Source: Terasakiella magnetica (GTDB taxonomy: Bacteria > Pseudomonadota > Alphaproteobacteria > Rhodospirillales > Magnetospirillaceae). From it: 64,000 nucleotides of DNA. The notes beneath the pieces were generated by a model. It did no database searches. It saw only the letters and a program-made list of their open reading frames with translations, and was not told where the DNA came from. The position numbers were made by a program, and so were the translations under genes. Position 1 is the first letter of the stretch, and each line of letters opens with the position of its first letter. The stretch spans positions 7,501 to 71,500 of the forward strand of contig CACVCF010000046.1 of NCBI GenBank assembly GCA_902729415.1. Reading direction: 5' to 3'. Below, in pieces: positions 17,835-25,208 of the stretch.

Positions 17835-19144
17835 GATTTCCCTCCCCCCGCCCAGGCGGCGTTGTCGTTACGCTCCTTGGCGAACAGCTCGCGGAAAACG
17901 GGGAAGATCTGGCTGCGCACCCTGACCCGGCGCATGGCGAGCATGCCGCCCGGCTTCTCGACGCTTTTATAGGTGCGCCACAGATCGGATTCGCGGCCCA
18001 GCCAGTCCTTGTACTCGGCACCGACCTCGATATAGGCGAAGTACTGGCACAGCGGCAGAATGACATCTTCCAGCAGATGCACGGTCTTGGCATTGTCCGA
18101 GCTGGTGTTGTCGCCGTCCGAGGCCTGGGCGCAATAGATGTTCCAGTCGGCGGGGGAATAGCGGTCCTTGACCACGTCCCGCATTACCTCCAAAGCGGTC
18201 GAGACCACGGTGCCGCCGGTCTCAGTGGAATAGAAGAAGGTGTCCTCGTCCACCTCCGCGGCCTCGTGGGTGTGGCGGATGAAAACCACGTCCACATGGC
18301 GGTAGCGGCGGCTGAGGAACAGGTAAAGCAACATGAAGAAGCGCTTGGCCAAATCCTTCATGTGTTCGGTCATGGAGCCCGAGACATCCATCAGGCAGAA
18401 CATCACCGCCTGGGTCACCGGCTTTGGCACATGTTCGAAGCGGGAATAGCGCACGTCCAGGGGATCGATATAGGGCACGCGCTTGCTTTTGGAGACCTGG
18501 GCCTCGAACTCGACCCTCAGATGAGACAGGCGTTCGGGATCTTCACCCGATTCCTCCAGCGCCTTGATCTCGTCTTCCAGCGCCGCCAGTTCGGCGGGCT
18601 TGGGGCGCTTCAGCGCGATCCGCCGCGACAGCGAATTGCGCATGGTCCGGACCACATTGAGATTGGCGGGCGAACCGGTGACCGAATACCCCGCCCGCGA
18701 CGGCGTGGTGGATTCGGTCTGCTTCATCTTGCGTTTGACCAGATCAGGCAGTTCCAGATCGTCGAGAAAGATATCCAGGAACTCTTCCCGCGACAGCACG
18801 AAGGCAAAATCGTCCTGGCCCTCGCCGTCGGAGCTGCCTTCCGAGCCGCCGCCGCCGCCATCCTCCTGCTCGGGCTTGGCGACTCGGTCTCCCTCCACAT
18901 AATTCTTGTTGCCGGGCACGACATAGTCGCGCACCCCGGTATTGCCAGAGCGGTGGAAGGTCGGCTCGCGCAGGCCATCCATGGGGATGGAGATCTTCTC
19001 GCCGTTGGCGATGTCTTGGATCGAGCGCGAGCCCGAAGCGTCGCGCACCGCCTTGACGATCTGGGCGCGGGCGCGGCGCAGAAACCTCTGCCGGTTGGCG
19101 AGGCTTTTCCCCTTGGGATTGAGGCGTCGATCAATGATGTTCAT
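17831..19144 (-). CDS. yeaH: YeaH/YhbH family protein (DUF444, von Willebrand A-like)
   Basis: The 437-residue protein is of usual size. The N-terminal MNIIDRRLNPKGKS is characteristic of the family. A Gly/Ser/Asp-rich linker lies at about residues 90-112. The C-terminal half has a MIDAS-type metal site, DVSGS starting at D253, as in von Willebrand A domains. In enterobacteria YeaH works with the kinase YeaG in the response to nitrogen starvation and stress. Here it lies between prkA (34-bp gap) and spoVR. Its stop codon overlaps the start of the small bridging frame. Confidence 0.93.
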   Translation of the reverse strand: MNIIDRRLNPKGKSLANRQRFLRRARAQIVKAVRDASGSRSIQDIANGEKISIPMDGLREPTFHRSGNTGVRDYVVPGNKNYVEGDRVAKPEQEDGGGGGSEGSSDGEGQDDFAFVLSREEFLDIFLDDLELPDLVKRKMKQTESTTPSRAGYSVTGSPANLNVVRTMRNSLSRRIALKRPKPAELAALEDEIKALEESGEDPERLSHLRVEFEAQVSKSKRVPYIDPLDVRYSRFEHVPKPVTQAVMFCLMDVSGSMTEHMKDLAKRFFMLLYLFLSRRYRHVDVVFIRHTHEAAEVDEDTFFYSTETGGTVVSTALEVMRDVVKDRYSPADWNIYCAQASDGDNTSSDNAKTVHLLEDVILPLCQYFAYIEVGAEYKDWLGRESDLWRTYKSVEKPGGMLAMRRVRVRSQIFPVFRELFAKERNDNAAWAGGGKS

Positions 19145-19178
19145 CTCTTGCCTCTCCTGCCCGCGCCAAACGCCCCGG

Positions 19179-21125
19179 TCACCCGGCCTGCTTGACCCGC
19201 ATATACCACTCCACCAGACGCCGGACCTGACGCTCGGTATAGCCGCGGCTCATCATGCGCTCGACGAATTCCGAGTGCTTCTTCTCGCTCTCGTTATCCT
19301 TCTTCGAGCCAAAGCTGATGACCGGCAGCAATTCCTCCACCTGACTGAACATGCGCCGCTCGATGACTTCACGGATCTTCTCGTAGGAGGTCCAAGACGG
19401 CGACTTGCCGCCATTGGCCGCGCGCGAGCGCAGCGCGAATTTAACCACCTCGTTGCGGAAGTCCTTGGGATTGGCGATGCCCGCCGGCTTTTCGATCTTG
19501 GATAGTTCCTGGTTCAACAGATCGCGGTTAAGCAGTTGGCCGGTATCGGGGTCTTTGAAGTCCTGATCCTCGATCCAGGCGTCGGCGTAATCCACATAGC
19601 GGTCGAACAGGTTCTGGCCGTAATCGTGATAGCTCTCCAGATAGGCCTTCTGGATCTCGTTGCCGATGAATTCGGCGTAACGGGGCGCCAGTTCGCCCTT
19701 GATGAATTCCAGGTACTTCTTCTCGGTGTCTTCAGGGAACTGCTCGCGCTTGATGGCTTGTTCCAACACATACATCAGATGCACCGGATCGGCCGAAACC
19801 TCGTGGGTGTCGTAATTATAGGTCGATGACAGCACCTTGAAGGCGAAACGGGTCGAGATGCCGTCCATCCCCTCGTCCACCCCGGCGGCATCCTTGTATT
19901 CCTGCATGGGTTTGGCCTTGGGGTCGGTCTCCTTGACGTTCTCGCCGTCATAGACCCGCATCTTGGAATAGAGATTGGAATTCTCGTGCTCGCGCAGGCG
20001 CGACAGCACGGCAAAGCGCGACATCATCTCCAAGGTGCCGGGGGCGCAGGGCGTGGCCGTCAGTTCCGAGCCCTGGATCAGCTTGTCGTAGATCTTCAGC
20101 TCTTCGGTGACGCGCAGGCAGTACGGCACCTTGATGACGCAGATGCGGTCGATGAAGGCTTCATTGTTGCGATTGTTCTTGAAGGTCTGCCACTCGGCCT
20201 CGTTGGAATGGGCCAGCACCGTGCCCAGGAAGGGCATGGCGCCGATATTCTCACTGCCGATGTAATTGCTTTCCTGGGTCGCGGTCAGCAGGGGATGCAG
20301 CATCTTGATGGGGGCTTTGAACATCTCGACGAACTCAAGCAGCCCCTGCGTGCAGCGATTGAGGCCGCCGGAATAGGAATAGGCATCGGGATCGTTCTGG
20401 CTGAACATCTCCAGCTTGCGGATATCGACCTTACCCACCAGGGTCGAGATGTCCTGGTTGTTCTCGTCGCCGGGTTCAGCCTTGGATACCGCCACCTGCT
20501 TCAGCCGCGACGGATAGACCTTGGCGACCTTGAACTTGGAGATGTCGCCGCCGAACTCGTCCAGGCGCTTGACCGCCCACGGGCTCATCAGCCCGGTGAC
20601 GCGGCGGCGTGGAATGCCGTATTTGTCTTCCAGCAACGGCCCCATGCCGTCGGGGTCGAACAGACCGAGCGGGCTTTCAAACAGCGGGCTCATCTCCTTG
20701 CCCGCCTTCAGCACATAGATGGGATAAACCTCCACCAGCGCCTTCAGCTTCTCGGCCAGGGATGACTTGCCGCCGCCCACCGGCCCCAGCAGATAGAGGA
20801 TCTGCTTGCGCTCCTCCAACCCCTGGGCGGCATGGCGGAAGTAGCCGACGATACGCTCGATGGTCTCTTCCATGCCGTAGAAGTCGGAAAAGGCGGGATA
20901 GATCTTGATGGTGCGGTTCATGAACACCCGCGACAGGCGGGCATCCTTGGCGGTGTCGATAACCTCGGGCTGGCCGATGGCGGCGATCATCCGCTCGGCG
21001 GCCGAGGCGTACATCATGGGATCTTCGCGGCACCCCTCCAGGTATTCCAGGAGGGTAAGGTCGACATCCTTGCGACCCTCATAGGCGCGCGAATATCGGG
21101 TGAAGATATCGTCTTGCGGTGCCAT
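19179..21125 (-). CDS. prkA: PrkA-type serine protein kinase (YeaG), AAA-like
   Basis: The 648-residue product matches PrkA/YeaG in length and sequence. A P-loop GPVGGGKS is at residues 114-121, preceded by an FYGMEETIERIVGYF segment. The C-terminal PrkA domain ends near RQVRRLVEWYMRVKQ. Members have been reported as protein kinases and as AAA-type ATPases; here it heads the prkA-yeaH-spoVR operon, which is usually induced by starvation or general stress. A GGAG lies close before the ATG, immediately after the stop of a small upstream frame, so translation may be coupled. Confidence 0.95.
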   Translation of the reverse strand: MAPQDDIFTRYSRAYEGRKDVDLTLLEYLEGCREDPMMYASAAERMIAAIGQPEVIDTAKDARLSRVFMNRTIKIYPAFSDFYGMEETIERIVGYFRHAAQGLEERKQILYLLGPVGGGKSSLAEKLKALVEVYPIYVLKAGKEMSPLFESPLGLFDPDGMGPLLEDKYGIPRRRVTGLMSPWAVKRLDEFGGDISKFKVAKVYPSRLKQVAVSKAEPGDENNQDISTLVGKVDIRKLEMFSQNDPDAYSYSGGLNRCTQGLLEFVEMFKAPIKMLHPLLTATQESNYIGSENIGAMPFLGTVLAHSNEAEWQTFKNNRNNEAFIDRICVIKVPYCLRVTEELKIYDKLIQGSELTATPCAPGTLEMMSRFAVLSRLREHENSNLYSKMRVYDGENVKETDPKAKPMQEYKDAAGVDEGMDGISTRFAFKVLSSTYNYDTHEVSADPVHLMYVLEQAIKREQFPEDTEKKYLEFIKGELAPRYAEFIGNEIQKAYLESYHDYGQNLFDRYVDYADAWIEDQDFKDPDTGQLLNRDLLNQELSKIEKPAGIANPKDFRNEVVKFALRSRAANGGKSPSWTSYEKIREVIERRMFSQVEELLPVISFGSKKDNESEKKHSEFVERMMSRGYTERQVRRLVEWYMRVKQAG

Positions 21126-21129
21126 ATCG

Positions 21130-21315
21130 TCACTCCATGCTGAGGGTCGATCCGATCAGCCCCAGGGGCTTACTAGTTATGTTTGGGTTGGTTTGGTGAA
21201 ATTCACCGGGGGAGGCTAAAGATTTCCGCATGGCAGCCCCGCCCCCGGCAAAGGTCGGGGCGGCAGAACCGCCGCAGCGGTTCAAAACGGGGAGATGGAA
21301 AACGGAAGTGCTCAT
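21130..21315 (-). CDS. Possible 61-aa leader protein upstream of prkA
   Basis: The frame starts at an ATG preceded by AGAAGGA at good spacing and ends five bases before the prkA start, with the prkA ribosome site inside its last codons. The sequence (MSTSVFHLPVLNRCGGSAAP and onward) has no recognised domain, no signal peptide and no membrane segment. The coupling geometry and the good ribosome site argue for translation. The lack of any recognisable family argues for caution. The rest of the 21316-21390 stretch probably holds the operon promoter. Confidence 0.35.
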   Translation of the reverse strand: MSTSVFHLPVLNRCGGSAAPTFAGGGAAMRKSLASPGEFHQTNPNITSKPLGLIGSTLSME

Positions 21316-21390
21316 GGCGTGATCCTTCTCGCCTGCTTCCATTGACTGCCAGCTTAGCCGGACGGTCCTTAACAAAGTACTTTAGTGCAC

Positions 21391-21429
21391 AAGAAAAGGC
21401 CACCCTGGAGGTACGAATCCAAGGTGGCC
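21391..21429 (-). terminator. Intrinsic terminator of the SDR gene
   Basis: On the minus strand, GGCCACC (complement of 21423-21429) pairs with GGTGGCC (complement of 21398-21404), extended by a GGA/TCC segment after a two-base mismatch. It is followed by TTTTCTT. It lies 75 bp downstream of the SDR stop codon. Confidence 0.7.
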
Positions 21430-21504
21430 GGAAATTGTGGCGTTTGTATGGGGAGACCTTGGCTTCCCGGCCCCGCCGTCACGGCGGCTCTAGCGCAGTG
21501 CGCC

Positions 21505-22212
21505 CTAAATATACTGCCCGGAATCGACCTTGATCACCTCGCCGGTAATGCAGCGCGCCGCATCGGACAGCAGGAACAAGACGGCGTTGGCGATATCGTT
21601 GGTATCAGGCAGAATGGACAGTGCCGCTTCGGCCAGGGCCTTATCGCGGAATTGCTGATCCAGCTTCAGCGTCATCTCGGTAAGCACCATTCCCGGAGCG
21701 ACGGCATTGACGGTGACGCCCTTGCTTCCCAATTCCTTAGCAGCGCTTTTGGTCAAACCTACCATGCCCGCCTTGGACGCCGCGTAATTGCCCTGACCCA
21801 CCTTGCCGCGGAGACCGTTGATGGAGATCATGTTGACGATGCGGCCGACGCCCGCCGCCACCATGCCTGGCCCGGCGGCGCGGATAGTGTTGAAGGCGCT
21901 GGTCAGGTTGACATCGATCACCGACCGCCACTCCTCGTCGCTCATCTTGAGCAGAGTGCGGTCGCGGGTGATCCCAGCATTGTTGACCAGAAGATGCACC
22001 GGCTTGCCAATGGCGGCGAAAGCCGCATTGACGCTGGCCGAATTGGCCACATCCACCACATGCGCCGTAGCGCCCGCCGGAGCCTCGGCTGCGTCACGGT
22101 CAAAGACGTGGACCTCGGCGCCACCCGCCATCAAACCCTCGGCGATGGTCCGGCCGATTCCACGCAGACCACCCGTGACCACTGCCACTCGTCCAGGAAA
22201 TTCCCACTTCAT
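21505..22212 (-). CDS. Short-chain dehydrogenase/reductase (FabG/PhaB-like)
   Basis: A 235-residue classical SDR. The cofactor motif TGGLRGIG is at the N-terminus, followed by NNAG in LLVNNAGITRDRTL, the catalytic Ser in NMISINGLRG, and Tyr/Lys in YAASK. The NNAGITRD stretch is typical of 3-oxoacyl-ACP or acetoacetyl-CoA reductases using NADP(H). The start is the ATG at 22212, with AAGAGGGG upstream. It could serve acyl-CoA reduction or polyhydroxybutyrate synthesis, or 3-hydroxyacyl-CoA oxidation in the lower benzoate pathway. The palindrome in its promoter resembles the one in front of the benzoyl-CoA genes, which favours a link to that pathway. Confidence 0.85.
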   Translation of the reverse strand: MKWEFPGRVAVVTGGLRGIGRTIAEGLMAGGAEVHVFDRDAAEAPAGATAHVVDVANSASVNAAFAAIGKPVHLLVNNAGITRDRTLLKMSDEEWRSVIDVNLTSAFNTIRAAGPGMVAAGVGRIVNMISINGLRGKVGQGNYAASKAGMVGLTKSAAKELGSKGVTVNAVAPGMVLTEMTLKLDQQFRDKALAEAALSILPDTNDIANAVLFLLSDAARCITGEVIKVDSGQYI

Positions 22213-22241
22213 CACACACCCCTCTTGACCGCCGAATCTAT

Positions 22242-22261
22242 TTCGGTATTATCGTACCGAA
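22242..22261. promoter_or_regulatory. 20-bp perfect palindrome, candidate operator of the SDR gene
   Basis: TTCGGTA (22242-22248) and TACCGAA (22255-22261) are exact reverse complements separated by TTATCG. It lies 30 bp upstream of the SDR start and about 100 bp before the divergent GNAT gene. The size and symmetry fit a dimeric TetR- or MarR-type repressor. The inner sequence closely matches part of the larger palindrome at 27041-27072. Confidence 0.55.
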
Positions 22262-22358
22262 TTATTCATTTAACAAGGTACCGCCCGTCCGGGGCCGACG
22301 TCAAGTGTCGGAACCGCCAACAACGGGGGGGCCAGAGCCCGGGAGGTTCGCGAGTTCC

Positions 22359-23336
22359 ATGACCACTACCATCCGCGACATCGTCACCGCCGACCTGGAA
22401 CGCGTGATCGAGCTCGATCGACGCCTCACGGGTACGCCGCGCCGCAATTATCATCAAAAACGTATGACCGCCGCCGCGGCCGAGCCCGGCAGCTTCCTGA
22501 CCCTGGCCGCCGCCGATGGCCCGGTTCTCAAGGGCTATGCCTTCGCGCATATCCTTGACGGTGAATTCGGCGGCGCCGGCCCGGTCGGCGTGGTCGACAC
22601 CATCGGCATCGACCCCGATCATCGTGGTCAGGGCATCGGCCGCAAGCTGATGGCGGCTCTGGAAGACGCCATGCGCGCCCGCGGCATCAAGGAATTGGTG
22701 ACCCAGGCCGATTGGACCGAGCACGGCATCACCCGCTTCTTCCAGTCCGCCGGTTTCGAGCTGGCGCCCCGCATCATGCTCGAGCGCAGCACCACCAACA
22801 TTTCCGACTTCGACGCGCCCCTGGCCCAGAAGGAGCAGAGCCGCGAAGTCGATCTGTCCGACCCCTCGGGCGATGATTTCGCCGCCCTGTCCCGTGACCG
22901 GGTGCCGGTGCGGTCGCTGACTGAAGCCGATTTCCCCTTCATGGTCTCCATCGACCGTAAGGTGACCCGCCGCGATCGTTCGGCTTACTACACCCGCAAG
23001 ATCGCCGAAGTGACCAAGGAATCCGGCATTCGCGTCTCGCTGGTCGCCGAAATCGACGGCCAGTTTGCCGGTTTCGTCATGGCCCGCACCGAATACGGTG
23101 AGTTTGGCCGGACCCAGACCAATGCGGTGTTGGACACCATCGGCGTCGATCCCGCCTTTACCCGTCACAGTGTCGGCCGCGCTCTGATGAGCCAGCTTCT
23201 GACCAATCTGTCGTCGCTGGGTGTCGAGAAGGTACAGACCCAGGTGCAGTGGAACAGCTTTGAACTGCTGGGCTTCCTCGCCCGTTGCGGCTTTGCGCCG
23301 TCGCAGCGTCTGAGCTTCTGGCGTCGTCTCGACTGA
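22359..23336 (+). CDS. Tandem GNAT-family N-acetyltransferase
   Basis: The 325-residue protein contains two GNAT folds. The first (about residues 1-150) has an intact acetyl-CoA loop in DTIGIDPDHRGQGIGRKLM. The second (about 185-320) has the parallel segment DTIGVDPAFTRHSVGRALM, in which the Q/RxxGxG loop is degenerate. So the first half is probably catalytic and the second structural or substrate-binding. The substrate is unknown; acetylation of a protein or a small amine are both possible. GGGAGG lies upstream of the chosen ATG. The gene is divergent from the SDR and followed by a terminator. Confidence 0.82.
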   Translation: MTTTIRDIVTADLERVIELDRRLTGTPRRNYHQKRMTAAAAEPGSFLTLAAADGPVLKGYAFAHILDGEFGGAGPVGVVDTIGIDPDHRGQGIGRKLMAALEDAMRARGIKELVTQADWTEHGITRFFQSAGFELAPRIMLERSTTNISDFDAPLAQKEQSREVDLSDPSGDDFAALSRDRVPVRSLTEADFPFMVSIDRKVTRRDRSAYYTRKIAEVTKESGIRVSLVAEIDGQFAGFVMARTEYGEFGRTQTNAVLDTIGVDPAFTRHSVGRALMSQLLTNLSSLGVEKVQTQVQWNSFELLGFLARCGFAPSQRLSFWRRLD

Positions 23337-23356
23337 CCCTCTCCGAGACGGACTAA

Positions 23357-23395
23357 AGAAGGCCGGAGGTCGTAAGACCCCCGGCCTTTTTCTTT
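23357..23395 (+). terminator. Intrinsic terminator after the GNAT gene
   Basis: AGGCCGGAGGTC pairs with GACCCCCGGCCT (one mismatch) around a GTAA loop. It is followed by TTTTCTTT on the plus strand, 20-odd bases after the GNAT stop codon. Confidence 0.8.
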
Positions 23396-23446
23396 GGCTG
23401 ACGCCCCACCCTCACCCCGATACCGGGAGAGTGTGGAAAGGATTTA

Positions 23447-23848
23447 TCAGTCGGGAATGACCGCCGTGGCCTCAAGCTCGATCTGGGCGGGATGATCCAG
23501 CAGATCGGCGACAAAAATCATGCTCATGGCCGGATAGTGCCGCCCCACCAGCTCGCGCCAGATCCGCCCCAGTTCGGAGCGCCCGGCGAGATAAGCGGGT
23601 TTGTCGATGCAGAACGCGGTCATACGCACGATATGCTCGGGCTTGCCGCCCGCCTGGGCCACGATGGCCAGGATATTAAGCAGGGCCTGGCGGAATTGCG
23701 GCACCAGGGCATCGCTTTCGAACACCTGTTGGGCATTCCACCCCACCTGACCGGCAAGATAGAGCGTCCTACCCGGTTCGCTGAGAATGCCGTTGGCGTA
23801 ACCAATGGGTTTTTCCCAGCCTTCGGGCAGAATGCTCTCATGGGCCAT
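23447..23848 (-). CDS. RidA (YjgF/YER057c) family protein
   Basis: The 133-residue protein fits the trimeric RidA family, whose best-known member hydrolyses reactive 2-aminoacrylate-type enamines. The family pattern is seen in GRTLYLAGQVGWN, the central QALLNILAIVAQAGG helix, and the C-terminal AQIELEATAVIPD. The usual arginine position falls in the VRMTAFCIDK region, but the match to the deaminase active site is uncertain, so a different Rid subgroup is possible. The start has GGAGA upstream. It is the last gene of the korA-korB-ferritin-like-ridA operon, two bases after the previous stop. Confidence 0.85.
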   Translation of the reverse strand: MAHESILPEGWEKPIGYANGILSEPGRTLYLAGQVGWNAQQVFESDALVPQFRQALLNILAIVAQAGGKPEHIVRMTAFCIDKPAYLAGRSELGRIWRELVGRHYPAMSMIFVADLLDHPAQIELEATAVIPD

Positions 23849-23850
23849 GA

Positions 23851-24366
23851 TCAGTCTCCAGCTTCCCAATTGGGAGGATCAAGGTCGTCTTCCCAGTCGT
23901 CGGGCGGTTCGGGCAGACGGTCGCGCTTGGCTGTGATTTCCGCCACGTGGCCGCGCTCGCGCTCGACCAGACGCAGGGCCTCGGCCTTGACCTCGGCAAA
24001 GGGAGATTGCTCGGCCAAAGCGGCGAACAAAGCCAGCGACCGTTCCTGATGCCGCAGCCCAAGATCAAGGGCATGCCAGGGATGCATCAGATAATGCACC
24101 GCACCGGGATCAGCGATTTCGGGGTCCTCTTCGAACCACGGCACCACCTGGGCCAGACCGGCAGCGGGGACGGGGAAGTCGGCGGCTTGCCGCGCCTCGT
24201 CCTCGGCCAGCTCGCGGAAGGCCTCGGCGGTATCGGGATTGCACGAAATCTCGAACGCCTCGGCCAGCTCGCGGTAGCGCTCCACCGAGTTCAACTCCAT
24301 CGCACGCGCGATGGAGAGAAGCTCGGCGGAGGTTTTCACCGCTCCAAAATCAGGAGCCTTGCTCAA
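23851..24366 (-). CDS. Ferritin-like (rubrerythrin-type) domain protein
   Basis: A 171-residue, mostly helical acidic protein. Paired carboxylate/histidine motifs of a diiron four-helix bundle are seen as ELNSVERYRELAEAF, AEDEARQAADF, the HQERSLALFAAL helix and ERERGHVAEI. No C-terminal rubredoxin domain is present, so it is not a classical rubrerythrin. It overlaps the korB stop by four bases and precedes ridA. The position suggests protection of the oxygen-sensitive 2-oxoacid:ferredoxin oxidoreductase, or iron handling for it, but this is inference. Confidence 0.75.
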   Translation of the reverse strand: MSKAPDFGAVKTSAELLSIARAMELNSVERYRELAEAFEISCNPDTAEAFRELAEDEARQAADFPVPAAGLAQVVPWFEEDPEIADPGAVHYLMHPWHALDLGLRHQERSLALFAALAEQSPFAEVKAEALRLVERERGHVAEITAKRDRLPEPPDDWEDDLDPPNWEAGD

Positions 24367-25205
24367 AGAGCAAACTCCGCTTCCAAAGCGGCGGCGGTGG
24401 AGGTCACCTTGGCTTCCTTGCCATAGGACTGGCGGTTGCCACGGTAGAGAACGCCGATGTTAAAGCCGTCATCGGTCATCAGACGGCGAGCCGCCTGGGC
24501 CGAATCGGTGGTGGCTTCGACGACCGCCGGGCGGACCATCTCCTTCCACTCGCGCTGTTCCTCACGGAAGGTGATGCAAGGAGACATGATGGCGACGAAC
24601 GAGAAGCCCGGATACTTGATGGCTTCGGCGATGATCTGCGCCGTGCCGTTCGGATCGCCAGAGAAGCCGCGGGCGACGAAATTGGCGCCCGCCGCCAGCG
24701 CGATGGCCAACGGATGGAACGGGGTCATGCCGGTGCCGCCGGGAGGGGCCATGGCGGAGGCATCCCAATCGGACTCGGTGGTGGGAGAGGGCTGACCCTT
24801 GGTCATGCCATAGACGCGGTTGTCCATGACAATATAGGTCAGGTCCACATTGCGGCGGCAGGCGTGGAGGAAGTGGTTGCCGCCGATGGAGAAACCATCG
24901 CCGTCACCACCGGCCACCAGCACGGTGAGGTCGGGACGGGCCAGCTTGAGGCCCTGACCGACGGCCAAGGCGCGGCCATGGATCGAGTGGAAGCCATAGG
25001 TGTTGGTATAGGCCGGAATACGCGACGAACACCCGATACCCGACACCACCGACGTCTCGTGGGGCTTCAAGCCCAGATCGGCGAAGGCCTTGGTGATGGA
25101 GGACAGCACGGCGTAATCGCCGCAGCCGGGGCACCAAACCGGCTTGACCTCGGACTTGAAGTCCTTGGCGGAGTAGACGGTGGAGGAATTGCAGCTAGCG
25201 GTCAT
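24363..25205 (-). CDS. korB: 2-oxoglutarate:ferredoxin oxidoreductase, beta subunit
   Basis: The 280-residue thiamine-diphosphate subunit. The cluster-binding WCPGCGDY and SGIGCSSR cysteines are at the N-terminus. The TPP/Mg motif GDGDGFSIGGNHFLHACRRN follows, with DNRVYGMTKGQ after it. With KorA it oxidises 2-oxoglutarate to succinyl-CoA and reduces ferredoxin; in Thauera and Magnetospirillum this ferredoxin drives benzoyl-CoA reductase. It starts three bases after korA and overlaps the ferritin-like gene, so all four are probably one transcript. Confidence 0.95.
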   Translation of the reverse strand: MTASCNSSTVYSAKDFKSEVKPVWCPGCGDYAVLSSITKAFADLGLKPHETSVVSGIGCSSRIPAYTNTYGFHSIHGRALAVGQGLKLARPDLTVLVAGGDGDGFSIGGNHFLHACRRNVDLTYIVMDNRVYGMTKGQPSPTTESDWDASAMAPPGGTGMTPFHPLAIALAAGANFVARGFSGDPNGTAQIIAEAIKYPGFSFVAIMSPCITFREEQREWKEMVRPAVVEATTDSAQAARRLMTDDGFNIGVLYRGNRQSYGKEAKVTSTAAALEAEFAL

Positions 25206-25208
25206 GAC

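Larger units (their letters stand above)
17728..17842. repeat. 17-bp direct repeat flanking an 81-bp insertion at the yeaH/spoVR junction
   Basis: The word CTCGCTCATGATTTCCC occurs at 17728-17744 and again at 17826-17842. Each copy carries a start codon and an overlapping stop on the minus strand. Between them lies an 81-bp GC-rich segment with hairpins. The simplest reading is an insertion that duplicated its target, which carries a ribosome site and an ATGA junction. Confidence 0.65.
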
